NCBI GenBank assembly: GCA_903877645.1
Contig: CAIRES010000017.1
Location: 1-64,000 of the forward strand
Direction of reading: 5' to 3'
Origin: an uncultured Bacteroidota bacterium
GTDB taxonomy: Bacteria; Bacteroidota; Bacteroidia; Chitinophagales; Chitinophagaceae
Length of the DNA: 64,000 bases
The position numbers were made by a program, and so were the translations under genes. The notes under the pieces were generated by a model that saw nothing but the letters and a program-made list of their open reading frames with translations, was not told where the DNA came from and did not search any database. Positions 35,977 through 43,980 of the stretch are shown here, piece after piece (the first letter of the stretch is position 1; the number at the start of each line of letters is the position of its first letter).

Positions 35977-36384
35977 TCAGACCTGAATATGTCTCAATCG
36001 AAGGTAAAGCGGTACAGTGCCGGGATCCCCGGTGTCTTGTACATAAAATACATGCTCCTTTTCCTTTTTACGGGTGATGAGCAAAAAAACATTAACAATA
36101 AAGACAGGCAATAAAATCGGCGCAAGATCATTGCCCCCTGAGCGCGTGTTGGCCGGTGGTTTGGGTATCACAAGGGCCAGGTTGTGCCTGTCTGCGGTGC
36201 TGCACTCTTTGCCCTGGGGGATGCCGAGCTGGGGGTGAGATGCGGATTCGACAGGAGGAAACTGCTTGTAGAGCTGCATCCGTATGTATTTCTTTACCGG
36301 GCAGGAAAAAACGACAAAGAACATAGCAAGCCCCATCCATAATGAACGGCTGAGCCCGGATGCCTTGTATCGGTCGTTTTGCAT
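35977..36384 (-). CDS. Small membrane protein upstream of the RND operon
   Basis: About 135 residues from the chosen ATG (the frame stays open for 29 more codons upstream). One transmembrane helix lies near residues 12-28 (SLWMGLAMFFVVFSCPVKKY), then a polar middle, then a second hydrophobic stretch (LAPILLPVFIVNVFLLITRK) and a soluble tail. It has the same orientation as the RND operon and ends 143 nt before it, so it may be the first gene of the transcript. The function is unknown; it is called real because of its two-helix topology. Confidence 0.45.
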   Translation of the reverse strand: MQNDRYKASGLSRSLWMGLAMFFVVFSCPVKKYIRMQLYKQFPPVESASHPQLGIPQGKECSTADRHNLALVIPKPPANTRSGGNDLAPILLPVFIVNVFLLITRKKEKEHVFYVQDTGDPGTVPLYLRLRHIQV

Positions 36385-36583
36385 AAGCAAGTGCGAAGTT
36401 ATGTGTAATAACATATATCTAAGTGCCGATGCCCTTAAAATCTTTCTTAATGAAGTCTTAAAACCCTTCATGTGGGTATTTTAGTTATTATATAAGTTGT
36501 AGCAGGCATAAGCGCGGCCGCAGGGGATATTGAAAATGTATATGAAAGTGTTAAAAGACTGTATTGCTTGCCAGTATTGGTTT

Positions 36584-36613
36584 TTGAGAGATATTGAATA
36601 CATCTTATTTTTG
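36584..36613 (+). promoter_or_regulatory. Candidate promoter for nrdJ
   Basis: TTG, a 19-nt spacer and TATTTTTG fit the Bacteroidota -33/-7 arrangement. The leader would be about 215 nt, which is long, so a second promoter closer to the gene is possible. Confidence 0.4.
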
Positions 36614-36718
36614 GCAGGTAGTGCAAAATGTAGTAAATTGCAGGGTATAGTTATTAAAAGTTTTGCACATTTTATTAAAAAAATAAATATTCTTATCTAC
36701 CCGCTTATACTTCATCGG

Positions 36719-36727
36719 TTATCCACA
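36719..36727 (+). promoter_or_regulatory. DnaA box upstream of nrdJ
   Basis: An exact TTATCCACA lies 110 nt before the nrdJ start. In E. coli, DnaA regulates ribonucleotide reductase genes; whether this site is bound is unknown. Confidence 0.4.
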
Positions 36728-36836
36728 GCCATGTTAATTTCTTTCTGTCTCAAGGCCGTATGTTTTTGATAATTTAGCTGTCCCCTATAAGAAATTCTGA
36801 AACCGATAATAATTAACTGCTAAATAATATTTACTC

Positions 36837-39800
36837 ATGAGTGCCACAACTAATAAGGGCTTATCCTTCGACCGCCACTACACCCGCGATGGAGTTAGTC
36901 CGTATGACATGTTTGAGTACGACTATCGTACTTCGACTATCCGTAACCCAAATGGGGAAAAGGTATTTGAAATGACCAATGTGGAAGTACCGAGCCACTG
37001 GTCGCAGATCGCTACAGATATACTGGCGCAAAAATATTTTCGTAAAGCAGGTGTGCCGCAAGTAGATGGTACGTTGGGCCGCGAGACTTCTGTAAAAGAA
37101 GTGGCGCACCGCCTGGCAGACTGCTGGCGCACCTGGGGTTATAAATATGGCTACTTCTCTTCGGAAAAGGATGCGCAAGTATTTTATGACGAGCTGGCCT
37201 ATAGCATATTACAGCAAAGCTGCGCGCCTAACTCGCCACAGTGGTTTAATACCGGCTTATATAACAGCTATGGTATTAACGGCAAGGCACAGGGACACTA
37301 TTATGTGGACCCTACGACCGGCACACTGGAGCGCTCGCAGAATGCATACGAACGCCCCCAGCCACACGCCTGTTTTATACTGAGCGTGGATGACGACCTG
37401 GTAAATGATGGTGGCATCATGGACCTGTGGGTACGTGAGGCGCGTATCTTCAAATACGGATCGGGTGTAGGCACTAACTATTCTAATATAAGGGCAGAAG
37501 GCGAAAAGCTGAGTGGTGGTGGCACATCGAGCGGGCTGATGAGCTTCCTGAAAATAGGCGACCGCGCAGCGGGCGCTATAAAGAGTGGTGGTACTACCCG
37601 CCGCGCCGCCAAGATGGTGTGCCTGGACCTGGACCACCCGGAAGTAGTGAACTTTATAGACTGGAAGGTAGAAGAAGAAAAGAAAGTAGCCGCACTGATA
37701 GCAGCAGGATATTCTTCGGATTACGAAGGAGAGGCATACAGAACAGTATCCGGACAGAACTCTAATAACTCGGTACGTATCCCTAATAAATTCTTCAATG
37801 TACTGGAGAATAACGGAGACTGGGAAATGACCGCCCGCAGTACCGGAAAGACGATGAAAACCATACCTGCAAAGGAACTGTGGGACAAAATATCGTATGC
37901 CGCATGGCGCTGTGCCGACCCCGGTACACAATATGATACAACGATCAACGAATGGCATACCTGCCCAGAGGGCGGGCCGATCAGGGCTTCTAACCCATGC
38001 TCGGAATATATGTTCCTCGACAATACAGCATGTAACCTTGCCTCGCTGAACCTGCGCCGCTTCTATAATGAAGACACCTGCAAGTTTGATGTTGAAGGTT
38101 TTGAATATATGGTAAGGCTGTGGACCGTGGTGCTGGAAGTATCTGTGCTGATGGCACAGTTCCCATCGCCTGAAGTAGCACAACTGAGCTATGACTACCG
38201 CACATTAGGACTAGGCTACGCCAATCTCGGCTCGATGCTGATGGTGAGCGGCCTGGCGTATGACAGTGAAGAAGCCCGTGGTATAGCAGGCGCCATCACA
38301 GCCATTATGAACGGTGTATCATATAAGACATCTGCTGAAATGGCGAAGAGCCTGGGTGCATTTCCACGCTACGCAGAAAATAAGGAGCACATGATGCGTG
38401 TAATGCGCAACCACCGTGCGGCTGCTTATGATGCTGCTGAAGCATACGAAGGACTGGAAATAAAGCCACTCGGCATCAATGCCAAGTATTGCCCTGACTA
38501 CCTGCTGAAAGCAGCTACCAAGGCGTGGGACGAAGCAGTGCAACTGGGTGAACAATATGGCTACCGCAACGCACAGGCTACCGTGATAGCGCCTACCGGC
38601 ACTATAGGCCTGGTGATGGATTGCGATACTACAGGGCTGGAGCCTGACTTTGCACTGGTGAAATTCAAGAAGCTTTCGGGTGGTGGTTATTTTAAGATCA
38701 TCAATCAGTCTATACCTGCGGCACTGAAGAAGCTGGGCTATACGCCGGAGCAGATGGATACGATCGTGAAGTATGCCAAGGGACATGGTACTTTCGCGGG
38801 AGCGCCTTTCATCAATCACCAGAGCCTGAGCGAAAAAGGATTTATAGCAGAAGAGCTGAAGAAGCTGGACAATTCAGTAGAAAGCGCTTTCGAAATAGGA
38901 TTTGTATTCAATCATTATAACCTGGGTGAAGAATGCCTGCAGCGCCTCGGCTTTACACCGGAGCAGTATTTTGCACCTGACTTCAACCTGCTGGAATCAT
39001 TAGGCTTCTCTGATGCTGAAATGGACGCGGCCAACGATTATGTGTGCGGTACTATGACGGTAGAAGGCGCACCATACCTGAAGGCAGAACACCTTTCTGT
39101 ATTCGACTGCGCCAACAAGTGCGGCAAGAAGGGCGAACGTTTCATACATGCACATGGCCACATCCGTATGATGGGCGCTGTGCAGCCTTTCATCAGCGGC
39201 GCGATCTCTAAGACGATCAACCTGCCGAATGAAGCGAACATAGAAGAAATAAAGGATTGCTACCACCTGAGCTGGCAGTTGGGCCTGAAGGCTTGCGCAC
39301 TGTACCGCGACGGATCTAAGCTGAGCCAGCCGCTGAGCAACAAGAGTGATAAGAAAGTAAAAACAGAAGCCATAGAAGCGGAAGCAGCAGCAGAGATCAG
39401 CCAGATCGTGGACATGAGCAAGCTCACCGTTCAGGAACTGTTTGAAGAAGTGAACCGCCGCGTACAGGACAGCCCTGATACACAACTGAAACGCGAACTA
39501 AGCCGCATTGTAGAACGCAAGCAACTGCCTGCAAAACGCCGTGGCTATACCATAAAGGGTAAAGTAGGCGGACAGGCACTGTTCCTGCGCACAGGTGAAT
39601 ATACCGATGGTACATTGGGCGAAATATTCATAGACATGGCCAAGGAAGGCGCTACGATGCGCAGCCTGCTGAACAGCTTTGCTGTAGCCATCTCTGTAGG
39701 TCTGCAATATGGTGTGCCGCTGGAAGAGTATGTAGACAAGTTTGCGTTTACCCGCTTTGAGCCATCAGGTATTGTGGATCACCCGAACATCAAGAATGCC

Positions 39801-40154
39801 ACATCGGTACTGGATTATATCTTCCGCCTGCTGGCGTATGAATACCTGGACCGCGAGGACCTGATACACGTACCGGACCCGAATAAGCGCCCGCACATGG
39901 AAGAAGTGCAGCAAGCTATACAGCAGGAACTATCGCGGGTAAGGGTAACAGCGCCGCAATCGCAGGTACAGAAATCAAAGCCGGTGACCGCACCAATGGC
40001 TGTGGGCGTGAGCGCACAAGCAACTGCAGACATCAAGAAGCTGATGGGTACCAGTGCCGACGCGCCTGCCTGCCGCAACTGCGGCAACATCACGCTTCGT
40101 AACGGTACATGCTACATGTGCCCGAATTGCGGAACGACTACCGGTTGCAGTTAA
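36837..40154 (+). CDS. nrdJ: Adenosylcobalamin-dependent (class II) ribonucleotide reductase
   Basis: A 1105-residue enzyme that reduces ribonucleotides to deoxyribonucleotides with adenosylcobalamin as radical source. The active-site motif is N386-P-C388-S-E390 (NPCSEYMFLDNTACNLASLN). IAPTGTIGLVMDCDTTGLEP lies in the barrel, and a zinc-ribbon-like C-terminus ends in CRNCGNIT, CYMCPNCG and TTTGCS, whose cysteines relay electrons from thioredoxin. There is no NrdB-type partner gene nearby, as expected. A strong hairpin terminator follows. Confidence 0.95.
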   Translation: MSATTNKGLSFDRHYTRDGVSPYDMFEYDYRTSTIRNPNGEKVFEMTNVEVPSHWSQIATDILAQKYFRKAGVPQVDGTLGRETSVKEVAHRLADCWRTWGYKYGYFSSEKDAQVFYDELAYSILQQSCAPNSPQWFNTGLYNSYGINGKAQGHYYVDPTTGTLERSQNAYERPQPHACFILSVDDDLVNDGGIMDLWVREARIFKYGSGVGTNYSNIRAEGEKLSGGGTSSGLMSFLKIGDRAAGAIKSGGTTRRAAKMVCLDLDHPEVVNFIDWKVEEEKKVAALIAAGYSSDYEGEAYRTVSGQNSNNSVRIPNKFFNVLENNGDWEMTARSTGKTMKTIPAKELWDKISYAAWRCADPGTQYDTTINEWHTCPEGGPIRASNPCSEYMFLDNTACNLASLNLRRFYNEDTCKFDVEGFEYMVRLWTVVLEVSVLMAQFPSPEVAQLSYDYRTLGLGYANLGSMLMVSGLAYDSEEARGIAGAITAIMNGVSYKTSAEMAKSLGAFPRYAENKEHMMRVMRNHRAAAYDAAEAYEGLEIKPLGINAKYCPDYLLKAATKAWDEAVQLGEQYGYRNAQATVIAPTGTIGLVMDCDTTGLEPDFALVKFKKLSGGGYFKIINQSIPAALKKLGYTPEQMDTIVKYAKGHGTFAGAPFINHQSLSEKGFIAEELKKLDNSVESAFEIGFVFNHYNLGEECLQRLGFTPEQYFAPDFNLLESLGFSDAEMDAANDYVCGTMTVEGAPYLKAEHLSVFDCANKCGKKGERFIHAHGHIRMMGAVQPFISGAISKTINLPNEANIEEIKDCYHLSWQLGLKACALYRDGSKLSQPLSNKSDKKVKTEAIEAEAAAEISQIVDMSKLTVQELFEEVNRRVQDSPDTQLKRELSRIVERKQLPAKRRGYTIKGKVGGQALFLRTGEYTDGTLGEIFIDMAKEGATMRSLLNSFAVAISVGLQYGVPLEEYVDKFAFTRFEPSGIVDHPNIKNATSVLDYIFRLLAYEYLDREDLIHVPDPNKRPHMEEVQQAIQQELSRVRVTAPQSQVQKSKPVTAPMAVGVSAQATADIKKLMGTSADAPACRNCGNITLRNGTCYMCPNCGTTTGCS

Positions 40155-40184
40155 TTAGTTAAAAAGGTAAAAGAGTTATAAGTG

Positions 40185-40211
40185 AACCACCGCGAGAGCG
40201 GTGGTTTTTTT
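40185..40211 (+). terminator. nrdJ terminator (first copy of a repeated hairpin)
   Basis: A perfect 9-bp stem AACCACCGC / GCGGTGGTT with a GAGA loop is followed by a T run, 30 nt after the nrdJ stop. A near-identical hairpin lies at 40898-40925, on the far side of the toxin-antitoxin genes. Confidence 0.9.
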
Positions 40212-40303
40212 GTGGGAAGGAATTGTTAAGCTCTGGCAGAAACCATTTTTGTATTTAAAAAACACATAATTTTGATTATAGAAGTCGTGATAAAATCAGA
40301 TCT

Positions 40304-40516
40304 ATGAGACAAGTAACATTAAATATCCCTGATAAGAAATACCCTGTTTTTATGAAACTCATAAAAAGCCTAGACTACGTTAATGATATTGATGTAGAAA
40401 AAAAGGAAAAAGAAGAGATATTAGACGGGATAAAGCAGGCATTTAAGGAAGTGAAACTTGTAAAGTCGGGGAAACTTAAGGCTAAACCTATCAATGAGCT
40501 GTTAGATGAGTTATAA
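40304..40516 (+). CDS. RelB/ParD-like antitoxin
   Basis: A 70-residue protein with an N-terminal strand (RQVTLNIPDKKYPVFMKLIK), an acidic/basic helical middle and the tail GKLKAKPINELLDEL. It overlaps the toxin gene by 11 nt in the classic antitoxin-first layout. The tail matches that of the orphan antitoxin at 12587-12811. It would neutralise the downstream toxin and probably repress the operon, although no DNA-binding domain can be named confidently. Confidence 0.72.
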   Translation: MRQVTLNIPDKKYPVFMKLIKSLDYVNDIDVEKKEKEEILDGIKQAFKEVKLVKSGKLKAKPINELLDEL

Positions 40517-40835
40517 AATTGCCTCCATTCCTCAGTTTGATAGAGATGTAAAAAAGCTGGCAAAGAAATACCCATCTATCAAAAATGATATTGCAATACT
40601 TGCCAAGGAGTTGTCAGAAAAACCAAGAGAAGGAGATGCTGTATTTAAGAATTGCTATAAAGTAAGAATGGCAATTGCTTCCAAAGGAAAAGGGAAACGA
40701 GCCGGGGCAAGAGTGATAACATACATCTTAATTCAGGAAACAACAGTACTTCTGTTATCGATCTACGATAAGTCCGAAAAAAGCAGTATCAGCGACAATG
40801 AAATATTGGCCCTGATAGACAATATAGATATGTAG
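40506..40835 (+). CDS. RelE/ParE-family toxin
   Basis: A 109-residue basic protein of the RelE/ParE fold: PQFDRDVKKLAKKYPSIKND in the first helices, then strands with CYKVRMAIASKGKGKRAGARV and ITYILIQETTVLLLSIYDKSEK. The spaced KVRMAIASKGKGKR motif is typical of the mRNA-interferase branch (RelE/HigB-like). The start ATG lies inside the end of the antitoxin gene. Whether the target is ribosome-bound mRNA or gyrase cannot be read from the sequence. Confidence 0.75.
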   Translation: MSYKIASIPQFDRDVKKLAKKYPSIKNDIAILAKELSEKPREGDAVFKNCYKVRMAIASKGKGKRAGARVITYILIQETTVLLLSIYDKSEKSSISDNEILALIDNIDM

Positions 40836-40897
40836 CTAATCATTGTTCAGTAGATGTGAGTACATATTTAGAAGCCAAAAGTGAAAACCTTAAAGTG

Positions 40898-40925
40898 AAC
40901 CACCGCGCGAGCGGTGGTTTTTTTT
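40898..40925 (+). terminator. Second copy of the nrdJ-type terminator
   Basis: The same 9-bp stem as at 40185-40206 (loop GCGA instead of GAGA) with matching flanking GTG and T run. It ends the toxin-antitoxin unit. Confidence 0.9.
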
Positions 40926-40952
40926 GTAGGGGATTAGTGTATTTTTACTTTT

Positions 40953-41501
40953 ATGAAATATGTTGATGGTTTAGAATCAGCCCGCCTCACCACTCGCTTC
41001 CTCACGAAGGAAGATGAGGAGCCGTGGATGGAATATTGCAGCGATCCTGTGGCTACGAGGTTTACGAGTATACCGGGCAAGACACCGGCTGAGCTGGCGC
41101 GCTTTATGATAGAGGTGGGGATGAAGCGGTATGCCGAGGGCAGGCTGGGCCCACAGGTATTGCTGAACAAGGAGACGGGTGAAATGGTGGGTATGTGTGC
41201 CTTGCTGGTGCAGGAGCCGAACGGGGTAAGGGAGATAGAGGTGGGGTATCATTTGCTGCGGAGGTTTTGGGGCATGGGGTATGCTACTGAGGCTGCGCAA
41301 CTGCTTCGGGACTATGGTTTTGAAAATGGTGATATGGACTCGATCATTTCTATTATTGATCCGCTGAATGTGGCCTCGCAGGCGGTAGCGCTACGCAATG
41401 GTATGCGGCTGAGCGAGCGAGGTGTTGAATTCAAAGGGAATACGTATGATATTTACAGGATAACAAGGGGTGAGTGGGAGCAATTAAAAGCCAGCATGTG
41501 A
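40953..41501 (+). CDS. GNAT-family N-acetyltransferase (RimJ/RimL-like)
   Basis: A 182-residue acetyl-CoA-dependent acetyltransferase: substrate segment ARLTTRFLTKEDEEPWMEYC at the start, the acetyl-CoA-binding stretch VGYHLLRRFWGMGYATEAAQ in the middle and LNVASQAVALRNGMRL near the end. The substrate is unknown; the family acetylates ribosomal protein N-termini, amino sugars or antibiotics. It is the first of three GNAT genes in a row; the other two are on the opposite strand. Confidence 0.85.
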   Translation: MKYVDGLESARLTTRFLTKEDEEPWMEYCSDPVATRFTSIPGKTPAELARFMIEVGMKRYAEGRLGPQVLLNKETGEMVGMCALLVQEPNGVREIEVGYHLLRRFWGMGYATEAAQLLRDYGFENGDMDSIISIIDPLNVASQAVALRNGMRLSERGVEFKGNTYDIYRITRGEWEQLKASM

Positions 41502-41538
41502 ATTTAGGATTTTAAGGGGAGGATGGGTTTGTAGCCGC

Positions 41539-42093
41539 TTATTTTTTCGGCGCTATCAATGAATAGACCACCGAGTCGAGGTATTGGCCTTCCCAGCAGA
41601 AAATTTCTTTGAAATAGGCTTCGCGGATGAAGCCATTTCGTTCCAGGATCTTTATCGATGCATTGTTCAAAGGGCTTGCGATCGCTTCGATAGAATGAAG
41701 CCCCATAGTATTAAAACCGTAATTGAGTAAAGCTTTCAGCGCTTCGCTCATGATGCCTTGCCCAAAGAAATCAGGGTGCATCATGTAGCCTATCTCTGCC
41801 CTGTCGTGCTCTTTGATGAGCCGATGAAAACTTATGTGGCCCATCAGTTTCGGATCACCTTTTAAGGTCATGGCCCAGGTTACGCCGTCATTATCGGTTA
41901 CCATTTTCTTCATTTTTTCGAGCAGGGTGAAAATGTCTTCCATGCCGTTTGGCCTGGGCCTGCCGATATATTTCATCACTCTGTCATCAGTACGCAAGGA
42001 AAATAATTCGGTTGCGTCGTCATTTGTGAACTGTCGCAGTACCAACCTGTCGGTGGTGAGAATGGGAAAGGGGGTGAAGTTGACTTTCAGCAT
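41539..42093 (-). CDS. GNAT-family N-acetyltransferase (RimJ/RimL-like)
   Basis: A 184-residue acetyltransferase: TTDRLVLRQFTNDDATELFS at the start, acetyl-CoA motif IGYMMHPDFFGQGIMSEALK, then LNNASIKILERNGFIREAYF. It is closely related to the gene just upstream (42020-42655), whose 3' end overlaps its 5' end by 74 nt in another frame. The pair is a tandem duplication. The substrate is unknown. Confidence 0.85.
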   Translation of the reverse strand: MLKVNFTPFPILTTDRLVLRQFTNDDATELFSLRTDDRVMKYIGRPRPNGMEDIFTLLEKMKKMVTDNDGVTWAMTLKGDPKLMGHISFHRLIKEHDRAEIGYMMHPDFFGQGIMSEALKALLNYGFNTMGLHSIEAIASPLNNASIKILERNGFIREAYFKEIFCWEGQYLDSVVYSLIAPKK

Positions 42094-42655
42094 GTTCGGT
42101 CTTTGTGGGTGCGAGGAGCGAATAAATTACAGAGTCTATAAAGCGCCCGTTAAAAAAGTAGTTTTCTTTAAAGTGCGCTTCGCGTGTAAAGTTATTTCTT
42201 TCCAGCAACCTGATCGATGCAATATTTTCTTTGTCTACATTGGCCTCAACAGAGTGCAGGCCAATGGTATGAAATCCGTAATCGAGTACAGCAGTTAATG
42301 CCTCCTGCATGATGCCTTTGCCCTGCATAGATGGGTACAGCCCGTATCCTACCTCGCCCCTGAAGTGCTCTTTGGTGAACTGGCGGTAGCCGATGAGGCC
42401 GATAACAGCAGAGTCGCCTTTCAGGGTGATGGCCCAAAGGATGCTTTTTTTGCGCGCCCGGGCAGTTCGCTGGTTTTGGATATAGGTTAGTATCTCATCA
42501 TAATTTTTTGCCGGAGATTTGCCTGTATATTTCATTACCTCTTCGTCAGACCGAAGGAAGAATACTTCAGGTATGTCGCTGTCGTATACCTCCCGAAGCA
42601 TGAGCCTGGGCGAAGTAAGAACCGGAAAAGGATCAAAGTTGAAATGAAGCATCAT
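42020..42655 (-). CDS. GNAT acetyltransferase with an extended C-terminus
   Basis: A 211-residue paralogue of the next gene: TSPRLMLREVYDSDIPEVFF at the start and VGYGLYPSMQGKGIMQEALT as the acetyl-CoA motif. The paralogue ends after VVYSLIAPKK, but here the equivalent VIYSLLAPTK is followed by about 28 further residues of low-quality sequence that run into the start of the downstream gene. The natural stop codon appears to have been lost. The fold should be intact. Confidence 0.82.
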   Translation of the reverse strand: MMLHFNFDPFPVLTSPRLMLREVYDSDIPEVFFLRSDEEVMKYTGKSPAKNYDEILTYIQNQRTARARKKSILWAITLKGDSAVIGLIGYRQFTKEHFRGEVGYGLYPSMQGKGIMQEALTAVLDYGFHTIGLHSVEANVDKENIASIRLLERNNFTREAHFKENYFFNGRFIDSVIYSLLAPTKTEHAESQLHPLSHSHHRQVGTATVHK

Positions 42656-42870
42656 ACCCCATAATGTTTTTTTGAATAAAGTATAATAGGGTTGCTGGTC
42701 ATATCAAAGATAAACGGTTTTATTAAATATTCATAATGTATAGAACGGTTTCAATTAATAAATTATTGCTGCATATTTTGAATATAGTTAACATTTTATT
42801 GCTTTTTTTCGGCACATAAATTGAAAGAAGAAAAGATTATGTATTATTTTCACGCCACTAAACAAAAAAT

Positions 42871-43785
42871 ATGATGAAGCTTAAAGTTGTATTATTTCTA
42901 TTTATTGCCCTGGCGCCGGTTTTCGCGAAGGCGCAAGGGTGCCTGACCATTTTTTCGGAGGACGGTGACAAATTCTTTTTGGTGCTCAATGGTGTAAAGC
43001 AAAATCCGGCGGCACAAACCAATGTGCGGGTAGACGGATTGACCAATGAATTTTATAACGTTAAAATAATTTTTGAAGACGTGTCTAAAGCTGAGATAAC
43101 CAAAAATGTACCGGTAAAGGACGCAGGTACCGGGCAATTTGCGGATATGACTTACAAGATAAAACACACTAAGGATGGCGAATTGAAATTGCGCTACTTC
43201 AGTGCAACACCTGTTCAGGTGAACTACAGCGCGCCTCCTGATATGTATTCTATGCACTATGGCCAACCTGCGCCTACGACCACAGTATCGCAAACCACCA
43301 CTACCACCACCACGGGCAACCAGGTAAATGGCAGTGTGTCTTTTGGCGCAAGCGGCGGCGGCGTGAGCATTAATGTAGACCCCAACATGAATACCACTAC
43401 CCAAACCACACAGACGACCACTACCACTTACAGCCAATCAGGCTCTGATGGTAGTGCAGGCATTACGCCTGTTTCGGCACCTACATGCCAGTACCCTATG
43501 GAATATGGTAGTTTTAATTCGGCAAAGGGCACGGTGGCCAATGCGAGTTTTGAAGACACTAAATTGTCTACTGCAAAAAGCATTTTATCGGGTAACTGTA
43601 TGAGTACAGACCAGGTAATCGCTATCTGTAAGCTTTTCGGGTTTGAAGAGACAAAACTTACGTTTGCAAAATTTGCATACTCTAAGACAACCGATCCGGG
43701 TAATTATTTTAAGGTGGGTAATGTATTTAATTTTGATGCCAGCAAAACAGACCTGAATAATTTTATCAATAATGGTGGACGATAG
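42871..43785 (+). CDS. Secreted DUF4476 protein
   Basis: A 304-residue exported protein with a signal peptide ending near residue 22 (FAKAQ). The N-terminal half has a beta domain (GCLTIFSEDGDKFFLVLNG), the middle is a Thr/Gln/Gly-rich linker with repeated TTTTT-like runs, and the C-terminal 80 residues fit DUF4476 (STAKSILSGNCMSTDQVIAI, then FGFEETKLTFAKFAYSKTTD). The function of the domain is unknown. The gene stands alone and is followed by a good terminator. ATG codons at 42871 and 42874 are both possible. Confidence 0.75.
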   Translation: MMKLKVVLFLFIALAPVFAKAQGCLTIFSEDGDKFFLVLNGVKQNPAAQTNVRVDGLTNEFYNVKIIFEDVSKAEITKNVPVKDAGTGQFADMTYKIKHTKDGELKLRYFSATPVQVNYSAPPDMYSMHYGQPAPTTTVSQTTTTTTTGNQVNGSVSFGASGGGVSINVDPNMNTTTQTTQTTTTTYSQSGSDGSAGITPVSAPTCQYPMEYGSFNSAKGTVANASFEDTKLSTAKSILSGNCMSTDQVIAICKLFGFEETKLTFAKFAYSKTTDPGNYFKVGNVFNFDASKTDLNNFINNGGR

Positions 43786-43810
43786 GGTATAGTGAGCTTT
43801 TCTTATTTAT

Positions 43811-43837
43811 ATACCCCTGCAAACCATGCAGGGGTAT
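43811..43837 (+). terminator. Terminator after the DUF4476 gene
   Basis: A perfect 10-bp stem (ATACCCCTGC / GCAGGGGTAT) with a 7-nt loop is followed by TTTATTT. Confidence 0.85.
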
Positions 43838-43980
43838 TTTATTTCGGCTACTTTGAATGAATTAGGATTGCATTAAGAATAATAATTTAATCTTTGTCAG
43901 TTACGAGCAGTCCAATACCGGGGTATGGAAATTGTATGGCTGTATCGGGATGGCAGGTTAAATCATAAAAAGTCCGCTAA

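Larger units (their letters stand above)
36385..36836. other. Upstream region of nrdJ
   Basis: A 452-nt AT-rich intergenic region. It contains a candidate promoter (TTG at 36584-36586, 19-nt spacer, TATTTTTG at 36606-36613) and an exact DnaA box at 36719-36727. No cobalamin riboswitch or NrdR-box pair was recognised. A short open frame at 36530-36769 looks accidental. Confidence 0.5.

Noticed and set aside
36530-36769. 79-codon open frame upstream of nrdJ
   Set aside because: It overlaps the promoter candidate and DnaA box, has no similarity or sensible start signal, and is probably accidental.
36385-36836. Cobalamin riboswitch upstream of the B12-dependent nrdJ
   Set aside because: I looked for the conserved B12-box-type sequence and supporting stems and did not see them.
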